DNA from: a candidate division FCPU426 bacterium
GTDB lineage: Bacteria; Oederibacteriota; Muellerivitia; Muellerivitales; Muellerivitaceae
Direction of reading: 5' to 3'
NCBI GenBank assembly: GCA_003136635.1
Contig: PLFD01000043.1
Coordinates: 913-64,912 of the forward strand
DNA length: 64,000 nt
Positions 28,162-36,200 of the stretch are shown one piece after another. The position numbers and the translations under genes are program-made. How positions within the stretch are numbered: the stretch's first letter is position 1; each line of letters begins with the position of its first letter. The notes under the pieces are model-generated. The model was not told the origin of the DNA, did no database searches, and saw only the letters and a list, made by a program, of their open reading frames with translations.

Positions 28162-28833
28162 TTATCGAATCTTCACCCCGAAGGTTAAACCTTCGCCCGT
28201 CGGCAAAATGGTAGATCTGAAACGTTTGCTTGTTGCCGCGACGCGGTTGAACTTTTGCAGCGCTCTTACATTAGGTTCTTTGGTACGAGAATCGTCGATC
28301 TTCCCCCAGGCAAATGTGTTGTCGCCCAGAACCACGCCGCCTACCCTCAAGTTTTTAGCGGCCCAGTCCAAATAACCGGGATATCCCTCTTTGTCCGCGT
28401 CGATGAAAACCAGATCAAAGGGTCCTTTTGCCTCAATTACCTTAAGATTCTTCAAAGCCGGTCCCACAAAAATCTCAACCCTTTTGGAAAGCCCAGCCTT
28501 TTCAAACGACTTGCGGGCAACCCTGGCGTGATGGTCGGAAAACTCAAACGTATAAAGTTTTCCTGGATGAGCCAATCCCCGGACGATATTGATTCCCGAA
28601 TATCCTGCCAAGGTGCCTATCTCTACGGCTTTTTTAGCCCCAATGGCCCTGGTGATCACCTCAAGATGGAGCCCATCCGTGGGAGAAACATGTATCGGCG
28701 GAAGGCCTTCTTTGGCGGCCCGCCGCACAATTTCTAAAAGGACGGCATCTTGGGGTTTAAAAAGTTTGGTCACATATTTTTCGATTTTTACATTCGATCC
28801 GGAATAAGATTTCGGCATTATTTTCTCTTTCAT
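28162..28833 (-). CDS. SAM-dependent O-methyltransferase (CCoAOMT-like)
   Basis: AVEIGTLAGYSGINIVRGL, DLVFIDADKEGYPGYLDWA, VLGDNTFAWGKI; start may be 28818. Confidence 0.88.
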   Translation of the reverse strand: MKEKIMPKSYSGSNVKIEKYVTKLFKPQDAVLLEIVRRAAKEGLPPIHVSPTDGLHLEVITRAIGAKKAVEIGTLAGYSGINIVRGLAHPGKLYTFEFSDHHARVARKSFEKAGLSKRVEIFVGPALKNLKVIEAKGPFDLVFIDADKEGYPGYLDWAAKNLRVGGVVLGDNTFAWGKIDDSRTKEPNVRALQKFNRVAATSKRFRSTILPTGEGLTFGVKIR

Positions 28834-28884
28834 GGTTAAGAGTCAGAATGAATTCAACTTTCTCAAACCCTATATTTCCAGAAC

Positions 28885-29514
28885 TTAAAACCCGCCTTCA
28901 AATATCAAATCTTTTAAAGGCAGCCGATTATTGGGCGTTTCTTTTTCTTGTAACTCGGGCGCCAATGCCGATTTTTCGCCTTGCTTACCGATGGCTACAA
29001 CCGCCTCAACCTGAAAGTCATCCGGAACCTTCAACTCAACTCGAGCTTTTTCCCTGTCAAATCCGCCTATACCATGGGTGTGCCAGCCCTTCAAAATCGC
29101 TTGGAGAGATAGATTCTGCCAGGCTGCTCCAGTATCGAACGAGTGAGACTTGGAAGGAACCACTTCGCCATTTCGCGTAGTCGTTTTCTTTGAGACAAAC
29201 AAAATCAAAACTGACGCCTTTTCAGCCCAACGTTGGTTATTGGGGTTTAATAAACCCAAAAACTTTCCCCAACTGGACGAGCCTCTTTTGGAATACAAAA
29301 AACGCCAAGGCTGAAGGTTGCTTCCGGAAGGCGCCCAACGAGCCGCCTCAAAAACCGAGTGTAAAATAGTATCCGGTATTTCCTCTCCAGTAAAAGACCG
29401 GGGAGACCATCGATTAAGAAAAAGCGGATCGATTTCAAAATCCGCTTTGCGAGAGGAAACCTTCACTTCCTCGCTTAAATCATTGGCCTTAACTGCTTCG
29501 CTTACCGTACTCAT
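28885..29514 (-). CDS. nitroreductase family protein
   Basis: NRWSPRSFTGEEIPDTILHSVFEAARWAPSGSNLQPWRFLY. Confidence 0.9.
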   Translation of the reverse strand: MSTVSEAVKANDLSEEVKVSSRKADFEIDPLFLNRWSPRSFTGEEIPDTILHSVFEAARWAPSGSNLQPWRFLYSKRGSSSWGKFLGLLNPNNQRWAEKASVLILFVSKKTTTRNGEVVPSKSHSFDTGAAWQNLSLQAILKGWHTHGIGGFDREKARVELKVPDDFQVEAVVAIGKQGEKSALAPELQEKETPNNRLPLKDLIFEGGF

Positions 29515-29630
29515 AACCGTCTCTCTTTCTTAAAAAATATTAATTTTTATCTTTGGTCTTCATGAAGACCAAAATCGGGTCAACAAAACTCATAAGCAGA
29601 ACTGGTTTGAAAATTCTTAACCAATTACTT

Positions 29631-29654
29631 TTTAAAAAAATTCGCTTGAAGCGG
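29631..29654 (-). terminator. weak terminator-like hairpin of riboswitch H
   Basis: CCGCTTCAAGCGAATTTTTTTAA; short stem. Confidence 0.5.
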
Positions 29655-29683
29655 CGTGTGATTTGGAGGGTTCCATCATCTGC

Positions 29684-29897
29684 CACCGTTTTAGCGCCCT
29701 GTTCGGCCAATTTCGGACAAGATTCCGAAAACTGGCCACGGCCGGGGCAAGTTGGAACTTAACAGGTTGTCGAATCCCCCTTTGGGGATTCATAGTTAGG
29801 AACGAGTCACTAAAAAAATCATATCTTGTGGCTCGTTCAAACCCATGCCTGTCGACGATTTGCTGAATAAATTCAGCAAATCGTTAAAGCCTCGCCG
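29684..29897 (-). promoter_or_regulatory. SAM-II-like riboswitch aptamer, copy H (proximal of tandem pair), with insertion in L1
   Basis: CCGGCGAGGCTTTAA ...123 nt... AAGTTCCAACTTGCCCCGGCCGTGG...CAGGGCGCTAAAACGGTG. Confidence 0.75.
29761..29883 (-). ncRNA. nested RNA domain inserted in SAM-II-like L1 loop (copy H)
   Basis: homologous to 26094-26220; same three-hairpin architecture. Confidence 0.7.
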
Positions 29898-29923
29898 GTT
29901 TAGCACTTCTTCTCGTCCGGAAA

Positions 29924-29962
29924 ACAAAAAACCCGGACCGCTTTTAAAGCGATCCGGGTTTG
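29924..29962 (-). terminator. intrinsic terminator of riboswitch I
   Basis: AACCCGGATCGCTTTAAAAGCGGTCCGGGTTTTTTGTTTT. Confidence 0.9.
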
Positions 29963-29982
29963 GGGAAATCCCTTAAACTCTT

Positions 29983-30053
29983 TACCGCTTTAGCTCGCTG
30001 TTTTGTTCTTTCGAACAACGCCGGAGCAAGTTGGAACTCAAAGCCCGCGTTTG
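29983..30053 (-). promoter_or_regulatory. SAM-II-like riboswitch aptamer, copy I (distal of tandem pair)
   Basis: CGCGGGCTTTGAGTTCCAACTTGCTCCGGCG...CAGCGAGCTAAAGCGGT. Confidence 0.8.
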
Positions 30054-30061
30054 TTAAAAAA

Positions 30062-30090
30062 AGAATACTTTAGTCATACAATTGAGTCAA
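30062..30090 (-). promoter_or_regulatory. sigma70-type promoter upstream of riboswitch I
   Basis: TTGACT-17 nt-TATTCT. Confidence 0.65.
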
Positions 30091-30416
30091 CTGATTTTTT
30101 TAATTTCATACTCTTCCTCGAAGGTTTTCAGTTTGAAATGGGTTACAAAAACTAAAATTTCCGGCTGGGCGGGGCCATATTCGACCTTCCCGCGAATATC
30201 AAAAGGAATGATATCGTTAATTTTAAAAACACCGTTGTTCCCGCTTTGCCGTAGTTCCAGCCAATTATCTCCCGGCAGTTCTATCAATTTTTTTAAATAA
30301 TTGACGCTCGACTTGGCCAATAAAGAATTTTGGTGGCTTTGTATTTTTTTAAAATCTTTTAAGGCATCTTCGGTGAGTTGAACCTGCACTTTAAACTTTG
30401 TCATCATATCCCCCAT
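30087..30416 (-). CDS. small hypothetical protein, possibly RelE/ParE-like
   Basis: 109 aa, KFKVQVQLTEDALKDFKKIQ start; follows riboswitches J and K. Confidence 0.6.
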   Translation of the reverse strand: MGDMMTKFKVQVQLTEDALKDFKKIQSHQNSLLAKSSVNYLKKLIELPGDNWLELRQSGNNGVFKINDIIPFDIRGKVEYGPAQPEILVFVTHFKLKTFEEEYEIKKIS

Positions 30417-30474
30417 TTAATCTTTTATTTCTCCGGACTTTTGAGGAACGGCCGGTTTGCGTCCGGGGCCTAAA

Positions 30475-30510
30475 TAAAAATCCCGAGCCCCCATCGAGCG
30501 GGCCGGGATT
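30475..30510 (-). terminator. intrinsic terminator of riboswitch J
   Basis: AATCCCGGCCCGCTCGATGGGGGCTCGGGATTTTTATTTA. Confidence 0.85.
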
Positions 30511-30531
30511 ATGGGAAACCATGATCACATC

Positions 30532-30620
30532 CCCGCTTTAGCTCCCTGTTCGGTCAGACCCGCGGTTTTCCCGCGAAATCCTCCCCGGCCGGGGCAAGTT
30601 GGTGATTAAAGCCTCGCCGG
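30532..30620 (-). promoter_or_regulatory. SAM-II-like riboswitch aptamer, copy J
   Basis: CCGGCGAGGCTTTAATCACCAACTTGCCCCGGCCGG...CAGGGAGCTAAAGCGG. Confidence 0.8.
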
Positions 30621-30635
30621 TATTTCGTTTTAAAA

Positions 30636-30672
30636 CAAAAAAACCCAATCCGCCTGAAAGCGGATTGGGTTT
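30636..30672 (-). terminator. intrinsic terminator of riboswitch K
   Basis: AAACCCAATCCGCTTTCAGGCGGATTGGGTTTTTTTGTTTT. Confidence 0.9.
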
Positions 30673-30692
30673 ACGAATTTCATAAACTTCGT

Positions 30693-30767
30693 CCGCTTTA
30701 GCCTCTGTTTATTCAACCTCACTGTGAGTTGAAAACGCCGAGGCAAGTTGGAACTTAAAGCCGCGCG
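30693..30767 (-). promoter_or_regulatory. SAM-II-like riboswitch aptamer, copy K
   Basis: CGCGCGGCTTTAAGTTCCAACTTGCCTCGGCG...CAGAGGCTAAAGCGG. Confidence 0.78.
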
Positions 30768-30782
30768 TTTATTTGTCTGCTA

Positions 30783-30811
30783 AATGTATTCTAAACAACC
30801 AACCCTGTCAA
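30783..30811 (-). promoter_or_regulatory. sigma70-type promoter upstream of riboswitch K
   Basis: TTGACA-17 nt-TACATT. Confidence 0.55.
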
Positions 30812-30819
30812 GCTCCCCG

Positions 30820-31146
30820 TTAAAACTTTCTTTTCGTCTTTTTTAAGAGAGCTTCTGCGGGAATCATTTTTCGTTTGGCCGTCGTCTTGTGAACGATCTC
30901 TTCGATTTCAGCCGATTCTTCCGAGGTCGGTCTTACAAATTTCAGCTCCGAATGTTCCGAAACCACTTTATAGACCAAATCCGCGATCTTTTTAGCTAAG
31001 GGGTTATGTCCAAACTCCTCCTGGAGGGTCTTGGTAACAGCGTGGTCAATAAATTGATTAACGCTCTTATAATGTAGTTTGTTTTTAACCAAACTCTCCA
31101 GCTTGCTTTTGCCCATTCGAGGCCGATAACTGATAACGCCTTCCAT
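30820..31146 (-). CDS. small protein, ribbon-helix-helix antitoxin-like
   Basis: GKSKLESLVKNKLHYKSVNQFIDHAVTKTLQEE pattern. Confidence 0.5.
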   Translation of the reverse strand: MEGVISYRPRMGKSKLESLVKNKLHYKSVNQFIDHAVTKTLQEEFGHNPLAKKIADLVYKVVSEHSELKFVRPTSEESAEIEEIVHKTTAKRKMIPAEALLKKTKRKF

Positions 31147-31252
31147 TAAAACCTCCCCATACTGTTATGCAATTGCGGTTAATTGTATGGGTTTAAAGGC
31201 TTTTTGCAAACAACCGTTTCGTTCCCTGTTTCAAATTCTTTACCCTGCAAAT

Positions 31253-32506
31253 TCAAAAAGAAGCGGGGTCTGGTTTCACGTCCACGCAAAGGATATTCAG
31301 GCGTCCATAGGCGTCCCGAAAAAGGGCGGAAAGAGTGACGCAAAGTTTGCCCGTGGCCAGTGAAAGATAAGGCGTACTCACGTAGAGATGATCCATCAAT
31401 CCTGTGGCTACCAGATATTGATAATAGTTCTTCAGCGAATGGTCCGCGCCGCGCCGGGCTGGCCTGAAAAACACGCTGTCCCGGGCCAATTCATCTTTAC
31501 TGCCGACCGTGTGGCTCAACTGGGTTCCGGCCTCGTCCAGAACATACAGGCAGTCCAGTTCGGGATGTTCCGCCAGAATTAATTTCAACCGGGAATCAAA
31601 AGCTTTGGGCGTCACGTCGGCCAGCCTGGCCGCCATTCCGGCCATCATCCGGTCGTATTCCTGATAGCGGGATCTTTTGAGGTTGATGTTCCGAACGGTG
31701 TAACTTTTAAATTTTCTGGCCGCGACGTCGATTTTTTCCTCACAGCTCGAAAGAAATCCTTCGCGCATTAATTGGGGCCGGGAAAAATAATAACCCTGAA
31801 TCATATCCGCGCCCAATTCCAGGGCCCTCATGGTTTCCCCCTCGCTTTCGGCCCCTTCGGCCAACAGCAAGGCGCCCAGGCTGTGTGCCAGTCGCACCAT
31901 GCTGGTGAAGACTTGCTGTTTGTGATAGCTCTGATGCAGGCCCATCACCAGGGCTCGGTCGATCTTGATCAGGTCCGGTTTTAATTCGGCGATTCTTTCC
32001 AGATTGGAATAGCCGGCGCCGATATCATCCAGCGCGATCAGAAAACCCAGTTTCCGCTGGTTCTCAATGAACCGCTTCAGGCGGTAAAGATCGTCGCTTT
32101 TGGATTCCAGAATTTCGATGGCGATGCGGGAAGGCTTCAGCTTAAAACTTTTCACGGTGGTAATAAAATCATCCAGGGCGTTTTCATCATCGTTTAAAAC
32201 CGAAGTGTCGAAATTGATCGACAAAACCAATTCGGGATTTTCCTTGGCGGCCGCCGCGAAACCCTTAAGAACTTTTTTACGGAAAAGCCGGTCCAGGGGT
32301 ATTAACAAATTACTCTCTTCGGCCAGCTTGAGCAGGGTGAGGGGCGAAATAAGCTCCTTGGAACCTTCTTTCGTTCCCCGGCATAAACCCTCAAAGCCCA
32401 CAATCGACCTTTTTTTCAGCGAAACCCAGGGTTGAAAATGGGCGACAACCCTTTCCTTTTCTAAAATTTCCTCAAGGTCTATCGAATCGGCGGCGGGGGC
32501 CATCAA
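31253..32506 (-). CDS. EAL-domain c-di-GMP phosphodiesterase
   Basis: GFEGLCRG (degenerate EAL), ALDDIGAGYSNLERIAELKPDLIKID, LLAEGAESEGE. Confidence 0.85.
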   Translation of the reverse strand: MMAPAADSIDLEEILEKERVVAHFQPWVSLKKRSIVGFEGLCRGTKEGSKELISPLTLLKLAEESNLLIPLDRLFRKKVLKGFAAAAKENPELVLSINFDTSVLNDDENALDDFITTVKSFKLKPSRIAIEILESKSDDLYRLKRFIENQRKLGFLIALDDIGAGYSNLERIAELKPDLIKIDRALVMGLHQSYHKQQVFTSMVRLAHSLGALLLAEGAESEGETMRALELGADMIQGYYFSRPQLMREGFLSSCEEKIDVAARKFKSYTVRNINLKRSRYQEYDRMMAGMAARLADVTPKAFDSRLKLILAEHPELDCLYVLDEAGTQLSHTVGSKDELARDSVFFRPARRGADHSLKNYYQYLVATGLMDHLYVSTPYLSLATGKLCVTLSALFRDAYGRLNILCVDVKPDPASF

Positions 32507-32838
32507 AGGGTTGCCTCTGACAGCCGGAACGGTTTGAAATAAAAGTGGGTCATTATGGCCTCGCGAAGGTTTTGTTTAGGCTTTGAAGCGGGCAGGCTTC
32601 CAAATGATTCACATAGCATCAACGGACATAGGGGCCTTGCTAGTTACGCCTCTAGCAACCCATAAAGCATTTTTAATGCCAGAACCAAACACGGCCTTTT
32701 TGACGGGCAAAAACCGCAAAGTTTAAAGGATTTTTGATTCTATGTTTTATTTTTGTCCGAATTGTGCCGGTCGCTTGTCCCGCCGATGTACCGACAAAGA
32801 TGGCAGTCTGTACCTAAATGTTTACCCGTCCCTGTGAA

Positions 32839-33558
32839 CTACTTCCGCTTCTTCTTTTTCTTCTTAAGACCCTTAAAGCCACTGAAGCAGGCAAACAAAA
32901 CAAAAGCCACCACCACCGCGCCCAAATGCGCGTCCCAGGCGGTTCCCGCCGTGGGGTGAGTGGTAAAAAGCGTCCCGCTAAACCGGGCCAGAAACGGAAA
33001 CAGTTTGGGTAGTTCGCCCCAGGGAATAAAGGCCATCATGGCCTGCACCACTCCCCAAAGCCCCATCACCAACAGGGTCCGGGAAGGTATTTCCAGTAAT
33101 GGCACTCCGAAAAAGGAAAAAATCCACTTCATCTTGCCCCAGGGGTAATGGAGCAGATAAACCACCCCCATGCCCGTCACCACCCGTGAAGCCCCAATCA
33201 GCGCGAAAGTGCTGTCGGGATGAAAAATGCGATGGGCGGCCTCCCCCGCTAAAGCGCAGAGAAAATAAGTTAAAAAATACCGTTTCCGGCCCCATTCGTT
33301 TTCCACACCCTTGCCGAAAAAGAAAAGAAACGACATGTTGGCCACCAATTGGGTCCAACTACTGTGTAAAAACATGCCGGTAAACACCGTCCAGTTCAAA
33401 TGCCGGGCCGGGATAAACCCAAAACGGTTCAAAACATCCATAAAGTCGTCATGCCCGATCGTCAAATAGGCGATCGTCACGTTCACGATAATCATGAAGG
33501 TGTTAGCCCAGGGGATTTTTTTAGAAGCGGGGGTGTCGTCGGAGAAGGTGATGAACAT
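32839..33558 (-). CDS. rhomboid family membrane protein
   Basis: FLHSSWTQLVANM, GASRVVTGMG, AWDAHLGAVV. Confidence 0.7.
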   Translation of the reverse strand: MFITFSDDTPASKKIPWANTFMIIVNVTIAYLTIGHDDFMDVLNRFGFIPARHLNWTVFTGMFLHSSWTQLVANMSFLFFFGKGVENEWGRKRYFLTYFLCALAGEAAHRIFHPDSTFALIGASRVVTGMGVVYLLHYPWGKMKWIFSFFGVPLLEIPSRTLLVMGLWGVVQAMMAFIPWGELPKLFPFLARFSGTLFTTHPTAGTAWDAHLGAVVVAFVLFACFSGFKGLKKKKKKRK

Positions 33559-33593
33559 GAATGCCTATCCTCATACCTTAAGAATGAGACATT

Positions 33594-34700
33594 TTAATTC
33601 GAATCCTCAATTAAATTCTGAAGATTATTCGCGAAAGTCCTGTCGGTCAGTAAATGATCCAGGGTTGTATCGTGCTGGATATTGACTCGTTGAAACTGGG
33701 AGGAACCAGCTCCCTGCGCCGTCTTGAGCACCGTGTCATAGCTGAAGCTATCGTCGTCTTCGCTATGCCAGAAAATGTAGAAAACCGGATCGGCATCCAG
33801 AATAAATCCAACCTTGCGGGTTACCAGCGTATTCCGGTACGCGAAATTTTCAAACGAGCTGTCGGCGATCATCGCCTCTTCCTGTTTGCGGCTGGCGGGC
33901 GAAAAACTTCTCAAATAATTTTCCTCTTTACGATTCACCAGATTCATATAGGACGATTGATAAAAAGCCATCAGGCCGCCGTAGGGTCCGGTGTAATCCG
34001 AAAAAGGTTGTTTCAGAATATCCATGTCCAGGATTTGACCCTGAAAAACGCAGGTCACCGAACCATTGTCATTCGGCACCACATCAGCCACTTTGTAATA
34101 GTTCCCCGCGGGCCGGGCCGCGAAGTTCGTAAAATTATCCGTCAAAAGGGAAACCGCCGCGCCGAGGTTTTCCACCGCCGGATTTAACATATAAGCCCTT
34201 CCATCGTAGTAACTTTTGTCGGGCCCCCGAACCACCACCAGGCTGTCCAGGAAGGGATCGTTCGCGTTGCCCAAGACAAAATAAGCCAGAGTGCCCAGAT
34301 TGTATTTTTGAGAAACGCGGTCCGGCGGGTTCTTTTGATAAGCGGCAGACTGCTGGGCAAACATCTTTTTGATGTAGTCCTCATCGGTGTCGGCCTGTGA
34401 CGAAAAAGTGTTTTGATAGGCTTTAAAATTTCCGCTGATAAAGGCCTGGGCGATCGCTTTCACCGCCGCTTCGGTGGTTTTGGGTTTTACTTGCGAAAAG
34501 GCCAAACCGCAGGAACCGTAAGGAACCTCCAGATAAAAATGGGAAGCAACCACCGTAACACCGTCGATATCAATCAGCACCGGTACATCGGTCAGAACCA
34601 TCGGGCATTCCAGCGCGAAGGCCGGAATAGTCCAACCAAAAAACAAAAGTAATAAAACTGGGATTGAGATTCGATTCTTCATGGGTTCGGTGAACATCAT
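33594..34700 (-). CDS. hypothetical secreted protein
   Basis: signal-peptide-like N-terminus MKNRISIPVLLLLFFGWTIPAFA. Confidence 0.65.
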   Translation of the reverse strand: MMFTEPMKNRISIPVLLLLFFGWTIPAFALECPMVLTDVPVLIDIDGVTVVASHFYLEVPYGSCGLAFSQVKPKTTEAAVKAIAQAFISGNFKAYQNTFSSQADTDEDYIKKMFAQQSAAYQKNPPDRVSQKYNLGTLAYFVLGNANDPFLDSLVVVRGPDKSYYDGRAYMLNPAVENLGAAVSLLTDNFTNFAARPAGNYYKVADVVPNDNGSVTCVFQGQILDMDILKQPFSDYTGPYGGLMAFYQSSYMNLVNRKEENYLRSFSPASRKQEEAMIADSSFENFAYRNTLVTRKVGFILDADPVFYIFWHSEDDDSFSYDTVLKTAQGAGSSQFQRVNIQHDTTLDHLLTDRTFANNLQNLIEDSN

Positions 34701-34722
34701 ACCCTTTAATGCAGGCGTTACT

Positions 34723-35385
34723 CTACAAACTGGTCAGCCAGCTTCGGCGGGTCAGGTAAAACCGCAAAAAGGCCACCGCGCTGGTCACAATCAGGGGAAA
34801 GAAAGGGTGGGACGCGTATAAATAGGTTTCCGAGCAGGACAAAATAATCAGGAACAGCTCAAACAAAAACACCCCGATCATCACGATATAAGCCCGCAGC
34901 CTTTTTTGCTGGGTCGGGTAGGTCCAAACCTTTTCAAATCCCAGGGGCAGGCTCATCATGCAGTTCAGCAGCCACACCACCATTACCAAAACCAGCACAT
35001 GGTAAATACCAATGGGAAAGTTTTTGGGTACAAAGTTGATATAAATCCGGTGAGCCTCCGGCAAAAAGGTCGGCAGGATATAGCAGAAAATGATGAGAGG
35101 CATAAAAAAGATCAACGCCCGAAACTGGGTGAACCAAAAGAGCGTCTTTCGTTCCACCGGCAGCGCCAGCAAATAACTGCGGCTCATCACATGCTGGGAC
35201 CGCCACTTGGCCCCCGTCATCTCTGTCATGGGTGTCATGGCGAATAATAAATAAGCGTATAGCAGTCCCAGATAGATCAGGTGGTTATACGAAAAAAACA
35301 TCAGGGAAAAAATGGTGAAAAGAATCAAAATGGCCCAGGGCAGGCGGTGCGAAATAAAATCCCGTTTGACGAAATGGAAGATCAT
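34723..35385 (-). CDS. ABC-2-like permease
   Basis: six hydrophobic segments; overlaps ATPase gene. Confidence 0.65.
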   Translation of the reverse strand: MIFHFVKRDFISHRLPWAILILFTIFSLMFFSYNHLIYLGLLYAYLLFAMTPMTEMTGAKWRSQHVMSRSYLLALPVERKTLFWFTQFRALIFFMPLIIFCYILPTFLPEAHRIYINFVPKNFPIGIYHVLVLVMVVWLLNCMMSLPLGFEKVWTYPTQQKRLRAYIVMIGVFLFELFLIILSCSETYLYASHPFFPLIVTSAVAFLRFYLTRRSWLTSL

Positions 35386-36104
35386 TGGTCTTCCTCCAGC
35401 AGGTCCGCTACCTTTTGTGAAAACACCGCTTGCTCCGACCCTCCTAGAAAAGTCGTCATCGGCTCATAGGTGGTTACCACCCCGTCTCGCAAAAGCATCA
35501 CATGGCTCACGTTGGTGGCCAGGTCTTCCAGAATGTTGGTAGCCAGCACAATGGTGCACTTGGTTTCCTGGTTTAACCGCTTCAATAGACTCATAAAATG
35601 CCGGCGGCCCACAATGTCCAAAACCGCCGTAATCTCATCGACCACAATTAAATTGGGCTCCACGCTCAGTGCCGCCACAATCTGCACCCGGCGTATTTCC
35701 CCCGCGGACATATTGCCCAGCCGGTCCGTGCGTTTCACCCGAAAGAGTTTTAAGTAACCGGCTTCGATGTCGTGGTTGTAATGAGTGTAGAAATATTCGT
35801 TGAACTTTAAAAAATCATCCACCGACCAGTCGCCCGGAATATCCACCTTTTCGGAAAGATAAGCGGTCTTCTGCCGGCTTTGCCAATTGTCCTGGTAGGG
35901 TTTTTCGTTTTCGACTTTCAAAAAACCCTGGGAGGGCTTTCGAAAACCAAGGATCAGGTCCAGCAGGGTGGTTTTGCCCGCGCCGTTTGCGCCCAGCACC
36001 GCCACAAAATCCCCCGACGCGATTCGCAGATTCATGTCGGTCAATACCTGCTTGCCATGGGGCACGCGGTAGCCGAGATGTTGGATGTCGATGTTAACGC
36101 CCAT
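35382..36104 (-). CDS. ABC transporter ATP-binding protein
   Basis: GANGAGKTTLLDLILGF, MSAGEIRRVQIVAALSVEPNLIVVDEITAVLD. Confidence 0.88.
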   Translation of the reverse strand: MGVNIDIQHLGYRVPHGKQVLTDMNLRIASGDFVAVLGANGAGKTTLLDLILGFRKPSQGFLKVENEKPYQDNWQSRQKTAYLSEKVDIPGDWSVDDFLKFNEYFYTHYNHDIEAGYLKLFRVKRTDRLGNMSAGEIRRVQIVAALSVEPNLIVVDEITAVLDIVGRRHFMSLLKRLNQETKCTIVLATNILEDLATNVSHVMLLRDGVVTTYEPMTTFLGGSEQAVFSQKVADLLEEDQ

Positions 36105-36200
36105 GGGCCTTTATCCGTTTCCCATCAAGATAGGTTTAACTCTAGCCAAGAACGAGACAAAAAAGAATGATTTACGACATGAGTCTGAATATTTTACCGG

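Noticed and set aside
29761-29883. Insert considered as a tRNA-like element (GGGTTTGAAC resembles a T-arm), a hammerhead ribozyme, or a retron msr.
   Set aside because: No acceptor stem/CCA or anticodon arm, no CUGAUGA/GAAA hammerhead core, and no reverse transcriptase nearby; too small for a group I or II intron.
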